A DNA stretch of 64,000 bases from Siphonodentalium dalli (lineage: Eukaryota; Mollusca; Scaphopoda; Gadilida; Siphonodentaliidae): assembly GCA_032622095.1 (NCBI GenBank), contig CP136065.1:62973094-63037093 (forward strand). The letters are read 5' to 3'. Position 1 is the stretch's first letter. Each line of letters begins with the position of its first letter. Of this stretch, positions 26,701 through 34,500 are shown piece after piece. The notes beneath the pieces are model-generated. The model ran no database searches, was not told the origin of the DNA, and saw only the letters and a list, made by a program, of their open reading frames with translations. Made by a program: the position numbers and the translations under genes.

Positions 26701-27626
26701 TTGCTATTATTATCTGGTTTTCTGTCTGCCCTCAGCTTATATATCCTGAACACACATTCATATTAATAACAGACAATTCCAATATATACTGTCATAACTG
26801 AACGGGAGCATTCATTTAGTAATAAAATGGCTACGGACGTGGGGTGGTAGGTTATTTCAAGTCGGACCCCCCGAGCCGTAACCCTCAAGCCACGTTCCTC
26901 GTGTATAACGAGAGCCATGTGTGGACCCATGGCACCACAATTCTGTGTTTTTACTTTATCAATGACTGTCCCTTATGTGTTACAGATTGCAAAGATCATT
27001 TTGACAACGCGGCAACAGCAGACGGGGTATACTTGATATCACCAGATGGCGCCACACAGATGAATGCCTGGTGTGACATGACTAATGGCGGCTGGACTGT
27101 TTTTCAGAAAAGATTCGACGGCAGTGTAGACTTCTATCGCACATGGTACGAATATAGGTCAGGATTTGGGGATCCAAACGGGGAACATTGGCTCGGCTTG
27201 GAACATGTTTATCAGTTGACAACACTAGGCTCAACAGAACTGAAAATTAGAATTAAAGAATTCAGCAGCGATGCATGGAATGTTGTCACCTACAAAAGCT
27301 TCTCGCTGGGTCCATGCGAAGATTGGTATCGTCTGTCAGTTGGCACGGTGAAGTCGCCGTCTGGTTGTGACAGTCTCAGATCTGTACACAACGGGATGCC
27401 ATTCTCAACATTCGACAACAAGGATCACGCCGTGGAGCCGACCTGGAACTGCGGGGGCGGTGGAGGATGGTGGTATAACCGTTGTGGTAAAGGTTTTCTG
27501 AACAATGCTTACCTACCAGCTCCGGGAACCTACGGTGATCCGGGAGGTAGATTCATCACGTGGTATTGCGTGACAATTTGGAAAACCTCACTTGAGAAGA
27601 CGGAGATGATGTTCAAACGAATTTAG
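4942..27626 (+). CDS. Gene A: secreted PAN/apple - mucin stalk - fibrinogen-like lectin (3 exons)
   Basis: Predicted exons are 4942-5283, 12052-12859 and 26986-27626, joined in phase 0 and phase 1; they give one open frame of 596 aa. Order: long n-region and signal peptide, Cys-containing PAN/apple-like module, a 269-residue Thr/Pro stalk, then a full FBG domain ending FKRI-stop. FBG proteins with a separate N-terminal module are known animal innate-immune lectins (FREPs, ficolins, tachylectins) that bind acetylated sugars or microbial surfaces; that role is inferred here. Introns are about 6.8 and 14.1 kb and contain mobile elements. Every junction is matched by the homologous junction in gene B, which is the strongest evidence. 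Extra small exons cannot be excluded. Confidence 0.8.
5323..5464. repeat. Foldback hairpin with 64-bp arms, 40 bp after the exon 1 donor of gene A
   Basis: Positions 5323-5386 are the reverse complement of 5401-5464 except for a three-base block ('gag' in both arms where a perfect dyad needs 'gag/ctc'); the loop is 14 bases. A transcript of gene A would fold into a long hairpin directly behind the first splice donor. A palindrome of this quality points to recent insertion of a foldback or MITE end. Confidence 0.85.
5468..6218. mobile_element. Candidate non-autonomous DNA element with 13-bp inverted ends
   Basis: TTTATACCATGAC at 5468-5480 is matched by its perfect reverse complement at 6206-6218. 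The interior has no transposase. It abuts the 64-bp-arm hairpin and may belong to the same insertion. Family and target site are unresolved, and a 13-bp match could be chance. From 6219 to 6812 nothing is recognised. Confidence 0.35.
6813..7734 (+). mobile_element. AGGTCA-rich dispersed repeat with internal subrepeats
   Basis: Head 'actagctgggtacccg', tail with 'tttcgagtccatcgcgg' plus a short CA run and 'atatatattaga'. Inside are several subrepeats of about 110-130 bp, each holding 'aaattcg-tggaaatcgg', 'cagcggat-ccgagat' and 'ttcaaggtca'. The long open frames here arise from these subrepeats and show no protein domain. The tail type ('ccaagtttcgt-aaaatcgg') recurs many times in the window. 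Element class is unresolved; a Penelope-like or other non-LTR relative is possible. Confidence 0.7.
7320..7337 (+). other. Three abutting AGGTCA half-sites inside the repeat
   Basis: Three perfect AGGTCA hexamers follow one another without spacer, preceded by AA. AGGTCA is the consensus half-site of nuclear receptors such as FTZ-F1, ERR, COUP and RXR partners. Here they sit inside a transposable repeat, so binding is only a possibility. Confidence 0.5.
7790..7960 (+). mobile_element. Fragment of an AGGTCA-rich repeat
   Basis: It contains 'gacccgatttgacc', 'ttttgaaggtcaaggt' and 'cacgatttgacccgtcca', the body of the repeats seen at 29636-31873. Both ends are missing. From 7961 to 8574 I see no gene; a short open frame on each strand has no recognisable content. 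Confidence 0.55.
8575..8812 (+). mobile_element. 3' tail copy of the dispersed repeat with CA microsatellite
   Basis: It carries the standard tail ('catgttactcctcggg', 'ccaagtttcgtcaaaatcgg', 'tttcgagtccatcgcgg') followed by an interrupted (CA)n tract at about 8687-8790, then 'actttcctcaaatataaaataga'. The CA tract creates His/Thr- and Val/Cys-rich open frames in all readings; these are not genes. Confidence 0.75.
8850..9630 (+). repeat. Diverged tandem duplication, about 430-bp units
   Basis: Unit one (about 8850-9235) and unit two (about 9265-9630) share in order 'acatcggctta-ataag', 'aactatgcgttgt', 'agagtttgttg', 'ccggaagtca', 'ggttacgtttgcgcaacaat', 'atttcctgttgtgc', 'tcacaatttata' and 'gggtaggatc'. 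No conserved reading frame. From 9631 to 10302 nothing further is recognised. Confidence 0.7.
10303..10400 (+). other. Conserved non-coding block in intron 1 (partner at 46240-46335)
   Basis: 'atataccttttcc' followed by 'gacattccgtttgg', 'cgattccggaatt' and 'cagatgg-a--ggttttg' is shared with gene B intron 1, while immediate flanks align poorly. The A copy has an acceptor-like 'ttttccag'; the B copy reads 'ttccgg'. No frame stays open in both, so a working exon is unlikely. It may be a relic exon or a conserved regulatory element. Confidence 0.45.
10880..11600 (-). pseudogene. Decayed hAT/ZNF862-KIAA1586-like transposase fragment (tentative)
   Basis: On the minus strand, reading from about 11520 down, a stretch like 'CMKFVSVLVDNLKRRFADDEDL' is followed by 'EILSSLTNLFEP', the type of sequence found in the C-terminal half of KIAA1586/ZNF862-like proteins derived from hAT transposases. 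A further open frame at 11038-11346 continues without a clear motif. Frames are broken by shifts and stops. Flanking reiterated 'tagccac' words on the plus strand belong to the same debris. 11601-12051 holds nothing else apart from the splice acceptor of the next exon. Confidence 0.35.
12052..12859 (+). CDS. Gene A exon 2: long Thr/Pro-rich mucin-like stalk
   Basis: Follows acceptor 'tgtctcttag' and ends at AGA G before GTAACA, entering in phase 0 and leaving in phase 1, 808 nt. It reads QQDDIQTSSAPPNTSVHVST, then about 220 residues almost wholly Thr, Pro, Ala and Ser in about six loose repeats of the type TDPPTT-PSATTTT-TPPPP, and ends TTEMPICPVLP...VTQTFR with one cysteine. Such tracts are densely O-glycosylated spacers in extracellular proteins. 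The nearest upstream in-frame stop is the TAG of the acceptor itself. The same acceptor, N-terminal and C-terminal residues recur in gene B. The Val/Gly-rich minus-strand frame over this exon is an artefact of its composition. Confidence 0.85.
12860..14300 (+). other. Start of gene A intron 2, homologous to 47459-48410
   Basis: No gene. Several blocks align with gene B intron 2: 'attgcaggcgtgttgaatg' then 'tttgcaac-tgcatata' (13005 and 47625), 'ttttgacattttcaacat' (13060 and 47695), 'gacttcatctgattaaagct' (13258 and 47919), and 'cgtgtgagaattaat' followed by 'gacatgata-caccca' (14064 and 48340). This is direct evidence that exon and intron were duplicated together. Confidence 0.65.
14310..14515 (+). 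mobile_element. Dispersed repeat copy ('gggtgacccggtgttgccc' head)
   Basis: The head resembles the one at 2487, and the body with 'cattcttatacatggatta' and 'atcagtggttcacaatgtcg' matches 51870-51975. Non-coding. From 14516 to 15239 there is no recognisable gene; short open frames near 14690-15005 have no conserved motif. Confidence 0.5.
15240..15610 (+). pseudogene. LINE reverse transcriptase remnant (thumb region)
   Basis: The frame at 15342-15545 reads FQNKLKLNDEKSEMIVIGTR and continues to ESIHNLGAMCDTSMSIESHV, the typical sequence just after the YADD motif in CR1/Jockey-like LINE reverse transcriptases (tally of the 'wm--nkLklN--KTe-m-iGt' motif and 'lGv--D--ls---Hi'). In-frame stops occur before and after. 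The remainder is 5'-truncated and no longer functional. Confidence 0.7.
15684..15798. repeat. Near-perfect hairpin, about 57-bp arms, 2-base loop
   Basis: 15684-15740 and 15743-15798 are reverse complements with only a few mismatches around the loop 'ag'. It lies just downstream of the LINE remnant and both arms look like the same stretch copied in opposite orientation, so it probably arose by inverted duplication of local sequence. Confidence 0.8.
15880..20998 (+). other. Gene A intron 2, no gene recognised
   Basis: It holds short repeats only: 'ggttcttc/gaagaacc' inverted words at 16160-16395 related to those at 3650 and 38840; a 14-base G run at 17378-17391; and a word of the type 'caaacaagggccataactct' repeated near 18550, 18670 and 18838, a motif I associate with mollusc genomes. 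Open frames of up to 145 aa here (for example 18147-18512 and 19276-19713) show no domain or homologous partner in gene B. Confidence 0.5.
20999..21137 (-). mobile_element. 3' end of a LINE, minus strand
   Basis: Read on the minus strand it has 'aaggggtgataggaagag', 'gactatatcacccc' and a terminal (ATCCT)n-type tail, the same order as the 3' end of the intact LINE at 52832-52975. Only about 140 bp remain, a 5'-truncated insertion of the same or a sister family. Confidence 0.7.
21210..21305. mobile_element. Half copy of the MITE at 102-422
   Basis: 'agtaatggaacctctaccca', 'ttagactcagt', 'agagtctgggtatggtttta' and 'cagaactgt' parallel the right end of the MITE at 350-440. Only one arm is left. 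From 21306 to 23729 no gene is recognised; the stretch is AT-rich intron. Confidence 0.4.
23730..24465 (+). repeat. Diverged tandem duplication, about 375-bp units
   Basis: Units of about 23730-24108 and 24109-24465 share 'gcaaacatggcatgatcca', 'ggtctcacttcattcat', 'cagtgctgtgttgactg', 'caaccaatagtgacaata', 'caactcaacgagcag', 'gaaaatgcagttgacag' and 'tacaagagaggatatacatg'. No frame is conserved, so this is intronic repeat. Confidence 0.8.
24817..25324. mobile_element. Tc1/mariner-type MITE with TA target duplication
   Basis: CCAGTCAAAAGAAGTGGTAT at 24817 is matched, with one substitution, by its reverse complement ending at 25324, and both ends are flanked by TA. The interior has subterminal words of the 'attgcaataat' type in both orientations and no transposase. 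The terminal sequence resembles Tc1-like elements of other animals. About 508 bp. Confidence 0.7.
26025..26275 (+). repeat. Tandem repeat of about 115 bp in a possible hAT-like MITE
   Basis: 'tgattttacggagtggg-ag' and 'tttatcattttgaaggaag' occur twice, about 115 bp apart, followed by 'ccgtaaaattacggatattt' and 'taacagtgta', a typical end of small non-autonomous elements. A related end lies near 23193. The stretches 25325-26024 and 26276-26985 contain no recognisable gene. Confidence 0.5.
26986..27626 (+). CDS. Gene A exon 3: fibrinogen C-terminal (FBG) domain
   Basis: Preceded by 'gtgttacag'; enters in phase 1 (D split by the intron), 641 nt to TAG. It reads DCKDHFDN...ADGVYLISPDG, CDMTNGGWTVFQKRFDGSVDF, GFGDPNGEHWLGLEHVYQLT, YRLSVGT, HNGMPFSTFD, GGWWYNRC and ends TEMMFKRI, all landmarks of a complete FBG fold of about 212 aa. 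The usual calcium loop (D-x-D-N-D after FST[FY]) is DNKDH here, so calcium binding is doubtful. An extra cysteine pair (GPCEDW and SGCDSL) is shared with gene B. The open frame extends upstream to 26844, but that part is intron: it has no counterpart in B and precedes the conserved acceptor. Confidence 0.9.
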
Positions 27627-27869
27627 TTTGCGCGGCAACAATCCAGTGATATTAAGTAGCGGGGAGACCTGCACACAAGTGGACAATGTTTCATGAACCC
27701 ACAGTCGTTGGGTTTCAATATCAAATGAGTACTTTCAGAATGGACACTGATTATATTTCTTTTAAAGCTATACAGTGGGAATTGTTTAGATGACGCTGAA
27801 ATGTTGATGAAACATTGGGTTGGTCGACAATTTAAAATTAACATACACTTGTAAGAGTATGTATGACAT
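27627..27869 (+). other. 3' flank of gene A, also present in the repeat unit behind it
   Basis: 'acaatccagtg-tatta', 'gagtactttcagaatgga', 'cactgattatatt' and 'gatgacgctgaaatg' occur here and again at 28140-28320, so the flank was duplicated together with the exon fragments. No AATAAA is seen close to the stop; ATTAAA-like words occur near 28137 and the first AATAAA is at 28597-28602. Confidence 0.6.
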
Positions 27870-28150
27870 CTACACACCCGGCTGCTTGCGAAATACTCAG
27901 ATGTGTGCACAACGGAATGTCATTCTCGGCCTTCGATCTCTGCCGTACAACATAGGTGGGATTGTGCGTGGAGTCGGTGCAGGTTGGTGGTTCTATTCCG
28001 ATTATCTGAAGCATGTATGACCAATGCTTATCTGGCATCACCTGGAATCTATGGCGACTCGGGGAAGATACATCGCACGGAATGCCTGACAGGCTGATAC
28101 GAGTCTCCCGAACAGACGGAAATGGTGTTCAAACGAATTAAAACAATCCA
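27870..28150 (+). pseudogene. FBG exon fragment 1 (decayed)
   Basis: It aligns to the 3' half of the FBG exon: 'gtgcacaacggaatg-cattc', 'gcttatctggcatcacc', 'ggaa-ctatggcgactcggg', then CCCGAACAGACGGAAATGGT and 'ttcaaacgaatt'. Frames shift, and a codon that is Trp in the gene is TGA at 28095-28097. The lost reading frame and missing 5' half show that it is no longer an exon on its own. Confidence 0.85.
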
Positions 28151-28380
28151 GTGGTATTAATTAGTGCGGAGACATTACCTGCAAACAAGTTGACATTGTT
28201 TAATGAATCTACAGTTGCTGGGTTACAATGCAAAACTAATTGAGTACTTTCAGAATGGACACTGATTATATTTTCTTTTAAATCTATAGTGAGAATTGTT
28301 GAGATGACGCTGAAATGCTGACGAAACGTTAGGTTAGACGACAATCTAACATTAACATAAGAAGTATGTATGACATTTAT

Positions 28381-28512
28381 CTACCCGACTGCTTGTAAAA
28401 TCCCCGATGTGTGGGATTGTGGGTGGAGTCGGTGCAGGGTGGCGGTTTAACCGATGCTGTGAAGCATGCCTGACCAATGCTTATCTGCCATCACCTGGAA
28501 CCTTGAGAAGAA
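28381..28512 (+). pseudogene. FBG exon fragment 2 (decayed, internal deletion)
   Basis: It shares 'cccg-ctgcttg', 'gattgtg-gtggagtcggtg', 'gtgaagcatg', 'tgaccaatgcttatctg' and 'catcacctggaa' with fragment 1 but lacks about 70 bases of the middle and everything after the 'cctggaacc' word. It follows a second copy of the 3' flank, so unit one and unit two form a tandem array of about 500 bp. Confidence 0.75.
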
Positions 28513-29103
28513 ATTATTGCCCGAGGTGTTTAAATATTGAGTTTAATTGGAGCCAAAATTTCCCAGCTCCACTGAATTAAAGTTTCAGTTATATGGAATA
28601 AACATTTCGACTGTCACTTATATTACTAATATATATTCGATTTATCTCAGTCAAACATTTTATTGTAAGCATGTTTGAATGAGACTAAATCCTAATCTCA
28701 AATTTTAAGTGAAATTTTGAGTTAAAATCAGTCCTTCTAAATACTGTACGTCGTGTATTGAATGTCGTTTTAATTAATAATTACAAATTATATAATATTA
28801 TACTATATAATACTAATATTTATAGTATAGTTTTATATAATTGTTAAGTATTAATTAAAATGATATTTTATCACTCAATAATTTCAATATTTTTAAAAAC
28901 TGTTTAGTCCATAAGTTATCTTTTTATTATGTATGTCCCTAATATTATATAAAACACTCTTTTTCGTAGACTTCAGTTTTATTGTTCCCTGTGGTTATTG
29001 TGAAACATAATAATCACATTGAGAAGTGATCAGATGACATACAAAATAAGTTGGTTGAACATTTGAAATTGACATCAGAAACATGTATGCTATTATATCC
29101 AAT

Positions 29104-29270
29104 CTACTTGTGTAAACCTCAGATTTGTACAAGAACGAAATGCATTTCGAGACCTTTGATATCAAAGACACATATACAGTAGAGCTGAACGTGGAGTTTG
29201 AATCCGTATCCACCAGCGCAGTGAACATATATCGATCCCGGAGTTAGGTTCTTCACCTGCCAGCGCCCAA
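29104..29270 (+). pseudogene. FBG exon fragment 3 (most decayed)
   Basis: 'tcagatttgtacaagaacg', 'atgcatttcgagacctttga', 'gtagagctgaacgtgga' and 'gatcccggagttaggttctt' parallel the gene A exon around 27375-27560, with many substitutions and deletions. It seems to be the oldest remnant in the array. Between fragments 2 and 3 (28513-29103) lies AT-rich DNA with a dyad-rich 'tataatattatac' stretch near 28770-28870. 29271-29635 is blank. Confidence 0.6.
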
Positions 29271-29635
29271 TACTATAAAACTTATACACAAGTCATATGT
29301 TATTTACATGACGGTAAGAACTATAACCATGATCGGAAAGACCACATGTCCCATTTGATTCTATATGATTGGCTTCTTATTAGTAATACTTTATCAACAC
29401 GAAATCAATGCGAGTGGTCCAATGTTATAAGCCATTGATTTCATTGTTAATGTCTTGCAAATTACTCGTATAGAAGTTTTATAGTTTTGGCCTCCCCCTT
29501 TATCATGCCACACAATCTTTTACTAATCTTCCCATGAAACTAAACCAACCCTACTGTTTGGTGGGGAGAAAGCCGGCTACACTTTTATCTTATATAAGAA
29601 CTACAGCGTAACCATGTGTATGACAATATATGTAT

Positions 29636-30791
29636 ACTAGCTGGTGGACCCGATTTCGTCCGGCTGTTTCCCCTCTGCTTTTCGGAAAATTGCGCGATTT
29701 GACCTTGAATTGTCCATTTTGAAGGTCAAGGTGAGGTGGGGTCACGATTTGACCCGTCCAAAACACTGCCCGGACAAAAGTTCCCGACAAAAGTACCCGT
29801 CGAAATCCATCCGGTTTTACCCGACTTGACCTTGAATTGATTATTCTGAAGGTCAAGGTGAGGTCGGGGTGACGATTTGACCCGTCCAAAACACCCAGTG
29901 GACACAAGTAAACCTATGTATCAAATTTCGTCGAAATCCCATACAAATTCGCGATTTGACCTTGAATTGACCCGATATCAGGTCAAGGTCACATCGCACG
30001 GGCAAACGAATATGCTTACGACACTCCCCATACGAAATTATCCCTAGACACGAATTTTCATCGAAATCGCGTGATACTCGGGCGTTTGACCTTGAAATGA
30101 CCCGATTTCAAGGTCAATGTCACATCGCCCGGGCAAATTAATAGGCCTATGCCACTCCCGACCGACCCAATGTCACGTCGCACGGGCAACACTCAGTGGA
30201 CAAAAGTAACCCTATGAATAAAATTTCGTCGAAATCCCATCAAAATTCGCGATCAAAAGTACTCGTCGAAATGACCCGATTTCAAGGTCACGTCGCACGG
30301 GCAAAACCCGGACAAAAGTACCCGACAAAAGTACCCGTCGAAATCCATCCGGTTTTACCCGATTTGACCTCGAATTGATCCTTTTTAATGTCAAGGTCAG
30401 GTCGGGGTCCCGACTTGACCCGTCCAAAACACTCAGTGGACAAAAGTAACCCTATGTATCAAATTTCGTCGAAATCCCATCAAAATTGGCGATTTGACCT
30501 TGAATTGACCCGATTTCAAGGTCAAGGTCATGTAGCACGGGCAAATGAATAGGCTTATGACACTCCCCATACGAAAGTATCCCTAGACAGTAATGTTCAT
30601 CGAAATCCCGTGATACCCGGGCGTTTGACCTTCAAATGACCCGATTTCAAGGTGAAGGTCAATTAATAGGCCCATGCCACTCCCCGAAAGTACCCCCACA
30701 CACCAAGTTTCATCGAAATCGGCTCGGCCGTTTTCAAGTCCATCGCGAACACACAGACAGACAGACAGATTTCCCAAAATATATAATAGAC
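29636..30791 (+). mobile_element. AGGTCA-rich dispersed repeat, chain member 1
   Basis: Head 'actagctggtggacccgatt', body of alternating 'gatttgaccttgaattg' and 'aaggtcaaggtca' blocks with 'gtcgaaatccat' and 'gtatcaaatttcgtcgaaat' spacers, tail 'tttcaagtccatcgcgaaca', short (CAGA)n, 'aaaatatataataga'. No protein domain. The body is made of three or four diverged subrepeats. Class unresolved. Confidence 0.75.
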
Positions 30792-31175
30792 TAGCCAATG
30801 AGCCCGACGTTGTCCGGGCTATTTAAAAACCAAATTACAAGTCGATAGCTCCACCCGTTTCCGAGATATGGTCTGCGCATGTGCGAAGCTTGCGTCGCAC
30901 GGGCTCGGCGACCCGATAAAATTAGTATCCGGGGCAAGATACATTCACACACCAAATTTCAAGCGATAGCTCCACCCATTTCCGAGATCTCGTCTGCGCA
31001 TGCGCTGCACGGGCATCGCATGGGCTCGCCAATACGACAACGACGACCGCCTGGTCAAACTACACACACCTACCAAGTTTCATCCCGATCGGTCGAGAAT
31101 CGTAGATTTGTATAAATGACATACAAACATACAGACATACAGACAGACAGCCAGAGGTCTTCAAAATAAATAGGA
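30792..31175 (+). mobile_element. Dispersed repeat, chain member 2 ('agcccgacgttgtccgggct' head)
   Basis: It starts exactly at the tail of member 1. It contains 'aagtcgatagctccacccgt', 'tttccgagat', 'gtctgcgcatg', 'gcacgggc' and ends 'aaaataaataggaga'. The internal unit is the one that is amplified as a 122-bp tandem repeat at 45111-45530. A truncated copy lies at 45846-45915. Confidence 0.7.
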
Positions 31176-31873
31176 GACTAGCAGGTGGACCCGACTTCGT
31201 CCGGGCTGTTTCCCCTCTGCTTTTCGGCGAATTGCGCGATTTGACCTTGAATTGTCCATTTTGAAGGTCAAGGTCAGGTGGGGTCTCGATTTGACCCGTC
31301 CAAAACACTGCCCGGACAAAAGTACCCGTAGAAATCCATCCGGTTTTACCCGATTTGACCTTGAATTGATCATTTTGAAGGTCAAGGTCAGGTCGGGGTC
31401 ACGACTTGAGCCGTCCAAAACACCCAGTGGACAAAAGTAACCCTATGTATCAAATTTCGTACCCGACATAAGTACCCGTCGAAATCCATCCGGTTTGACC
31501 CGATTTGACCTCGAATTGATAATTTTGAAGGTCAAGGTCATATCGGGGTCACGATTCGACCCGTCGAAAAAACTCAGTGGAGAAAAGTAACCCTAAGTAT
31601 CAAATTTCGTCGAAATCCGATAAAAATTCGCGATTCGACCTTGAATTGATCCGATTTCAAGGTCAAGGTCACGTCGCACGGGCAAAATAATAGGCTTACG
31701 ATACTCCCCACACGACGGTATCCATAGACGCGCGGGCAAATTAATAGGCCCATGCCAGTACCCGGCCGAAAGTACCCCCACATACCAAGTTTTATCGAAA
31801 TCGGCTCGGCCGTTTTCGAGTCCATCGCGAACACACACACAGACAGACAGATCTTCCAAAATATATAATAGAT
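31176..31873 (+). mobile_element. AGGTCA-rich dispersed repeat, chain member 3
   Basis: Second copy of member 1: the heads are nearly identical ('ctgtttcccctctgctttt', then 'gcgatttgaccttgaattg'). Shorter body, same tail with 'tttcgagtccatcgcgaaca', CA/CAGA run and 'aaaatatataataga'. It begins directly at the tail of member 2. Confidence 0.75.
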
Positions 31874-33105
31874 AGGTATGTCTGTTTGCCATTACATACT
31901 GTATACATCCGTCAGTATATCTGTATGTCAAACACCCAACCTACATACTATAACAGTAATATATACACGGCACACCGCCCACTAGCAATAAGCCTTGCTT
32001 GCCCTTATGTTATAACTTGCTGAAACAGTTTCCTCGGTGACATTGCTTACATGCAATTTGTGTGAATGTTTTATTTGAACTCCTTGCTCAATTTAACATT
32101 TAAATTTGAATTTAATTTGTTTAATTCCACAAAAAGTTAATTATTGTATTTGTTTAGATTGAACAGCTGACTCGATCTAAATTTAAATTTAAAATTTAAA
32201 ATTTAATTTTAAATTAAAACATTTTTAAAATAAAATTTATGTGAATTATTGTATGTTTTAGATCGAACTGCTGACGCAATTTAACATTAAAAAAACTTGA
32301 ATTCAATTTAATTGAAACAAAACAATTGAAATAAAAAAACAACGCCGTTGAGACATCCACCAGGGAATCTTGGGGCACCACACCAAATTTGGTTGATATT
32401 GGTCCAGGGGTCTGTTGAGAAAAATCGCGAACAGAGTGATACTATTCTTTTATATACATGGCTACACAGGAGAACATACATTCTTGTCGCCTTTAATTGT
32501 GAAAATTATGACAAGTGTCATGAAAAATGAGAATATGTATTATAACCATGGATAAATTTCCAACATGGCACAAATAGAAATTTCAGTACATTATGATTTG
32601 ACAACAGACAGTTGTTCGAATATAGCAAATTTAACACTGAATGTATGAATATCCAAAATTAGGGTGAAAAAAGGTGGCATCATAATGGGTATGCAGCCAA
32701 AGACCGGCTCATTTGCTGATTGGTCAAACCTATCTGCTAATAATTATTTGACTGACAGCTGTGGAAAGGTATATTGTTCAAACATTGAGCACATCATTCG
32801 AACAAAGGTATGAGAAATACTTAATCAACCAGTGAATACTCATTTTTAAATTTAATGCTAACACAACATGTGTGTCCTATCCCTTTTGTTCCAACACCTT
32901 TCAGACTGCTTGCCATTAGCTTATGTCCGCTTCTGGTGGGTAAGACTCGGTGCCTCTATTTGTAGACGCTTCTGCTACTGGGCATCCCCATTTACCGACA
33001 TGTTGGGTCTCACAAAGAAACGATACTATTTTGAAGGGGGCATATCACCATTTGCAAACACATTTAACAATTCCTATACTAAATCTTTTTTCACGAGTAG
33101 TTCCC
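31874..33105 (+). other. Intergenic stretch, AT-rich, with one repeat tail
   Basis: No gene. 32100-32340 is a dyad-rich 'aaatttaaat' tract. 32365-32440 holds another dispersed repeat tail ('ggttgatattggtccaggg', 'gaaaaatcgcgaacag') that recurs at 38335-38395. The rest has nothing recognisable. Confidence 0.5.
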
Positions 33106-34500
33106 AGAGAACAACACAGTATTTGCAAAATTGAGATATGTTTGCTCTCCAATATACATGTATTGTGACACTGAATCATTTCACTTCATATCTGCTAAAG
33201 GAACGGGTCTGACTTACTCTTAGTCCTCGTATTTAATATACAAGACTTTACATTTATAAATACGTTACAATTAAAGGATTGACACTCATTCAATGTCTCA
33301 CAATGGGGTACCTATCGTTCTATGTGTAGCTTCTACACCATAGTTCAACAATGTGTTCGTTTTCAATCTGTTAAGCGTTTATTTACGATCATTTTGGTGG
33401 TCAACTTGTCAATATCGGTCCATGAAATGTAAACCAATAAGCCATATATGTATGTTCTCGTCTTCTGCAATGTGCGATATTCAATGTTGTCTTGTGCGCG
33501 CAATTTACTCGCGATTTTCATTTTATAACGGTCTTCCCCGAAAGCTATTGGGAAGTTGTCAATGTCATTAATGTACATTCATATGAGTCAGTGCTCATGG
33601 CGATCCTCACATAAAATACTTCTATGATCACAATGCAGACACCGCGGAGGATAAACGTACAGTACCATTCATTCGCGACAAACGTATGCATTACGTTGTC
33701 TACCAGCGATCATTTATAACCAACCAACCTCAAGGGATCCTCTCTTTCAATCTTGCATAATAATGTCGACATGAACAAATTGAATCACCGAGATGTGTTT
33801 CGATGTAAAATGTAAATAATAACGTTTGTCCGATAAAAGTATCAACTTTAAAGTTAGATTATTAGTGTTCACTAAATATATGCAAATCAGAAAACACCAA
33901 AACTGGTGTGTTTAGCGAATCCGTTGGGTATATAAGATCTATGATTTTTTAGTACGTCGTAGTGATGTGAAATAGATGAGTTACTGCAGTGTGTGTTTGG
34001 AGATATTCTTACAATATAACATCAGGCGGGCGACAAAAACAATGTTTCTGGGTGTTCCCGGGTCAGCGGGCGAGAGTGTGATTTGTCGCCCGGAACGTGA
34101 CAGCACATGGGCCAATCAGAAGGGTGGAAAATAGGGAGGAGGATAACAAAGCCGTTTGTTGAACTGATTATTTGAACACTTCCCTCCAAATTAGCATGGA
34201 TTCATCTGCGCTTGTATTATCTTCTTGTCTCAATGAAAGAACCAACACAGTATTTACAAAATTTAAATATGTTTGCTCTCCAATATACATGTATCATGAA
34301 ACTGAATCATCATTTGATATGTATTTACGGAATGAGTCTGACCGACTCTTAGTCCCCGTACTCAACATGCCAGACTTTACATGTATACATATATCATTCG
34401 CATATGACACTCATTCAATTTCGCACAATGAAGTATCTATCATTCTATGTGTAGCTTCTACACAATAGTTCAACAATTTGTTTGTTTTCAATTTTCCATG
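33106..34500 (+). repeat. Direct duplication: 33106-33370 and 34240-34500
   Basis: Both copies share 'acacagtattt-caaaatt', 'atatgtttgctctccaatat', 'acatgtat-gtgaaactgaatca' type text, 'gactcttagtcc', 'gacactcattcaat', and 'ctatgtgtagcttctacac' followed by 'atagttcaacaat'. The copies are 1.13 kb apart. Open frames differ between them. The DNA between them (33371-34239) shows no gene. Confidence 0.75.

Noticed and set aside
26844-26985. Upstream extension of the gene A FBG frame with its own start codon
   Set aside because: Not conserved in gene B and separated from the domain by a good acceptor whose phase matches exon 2.
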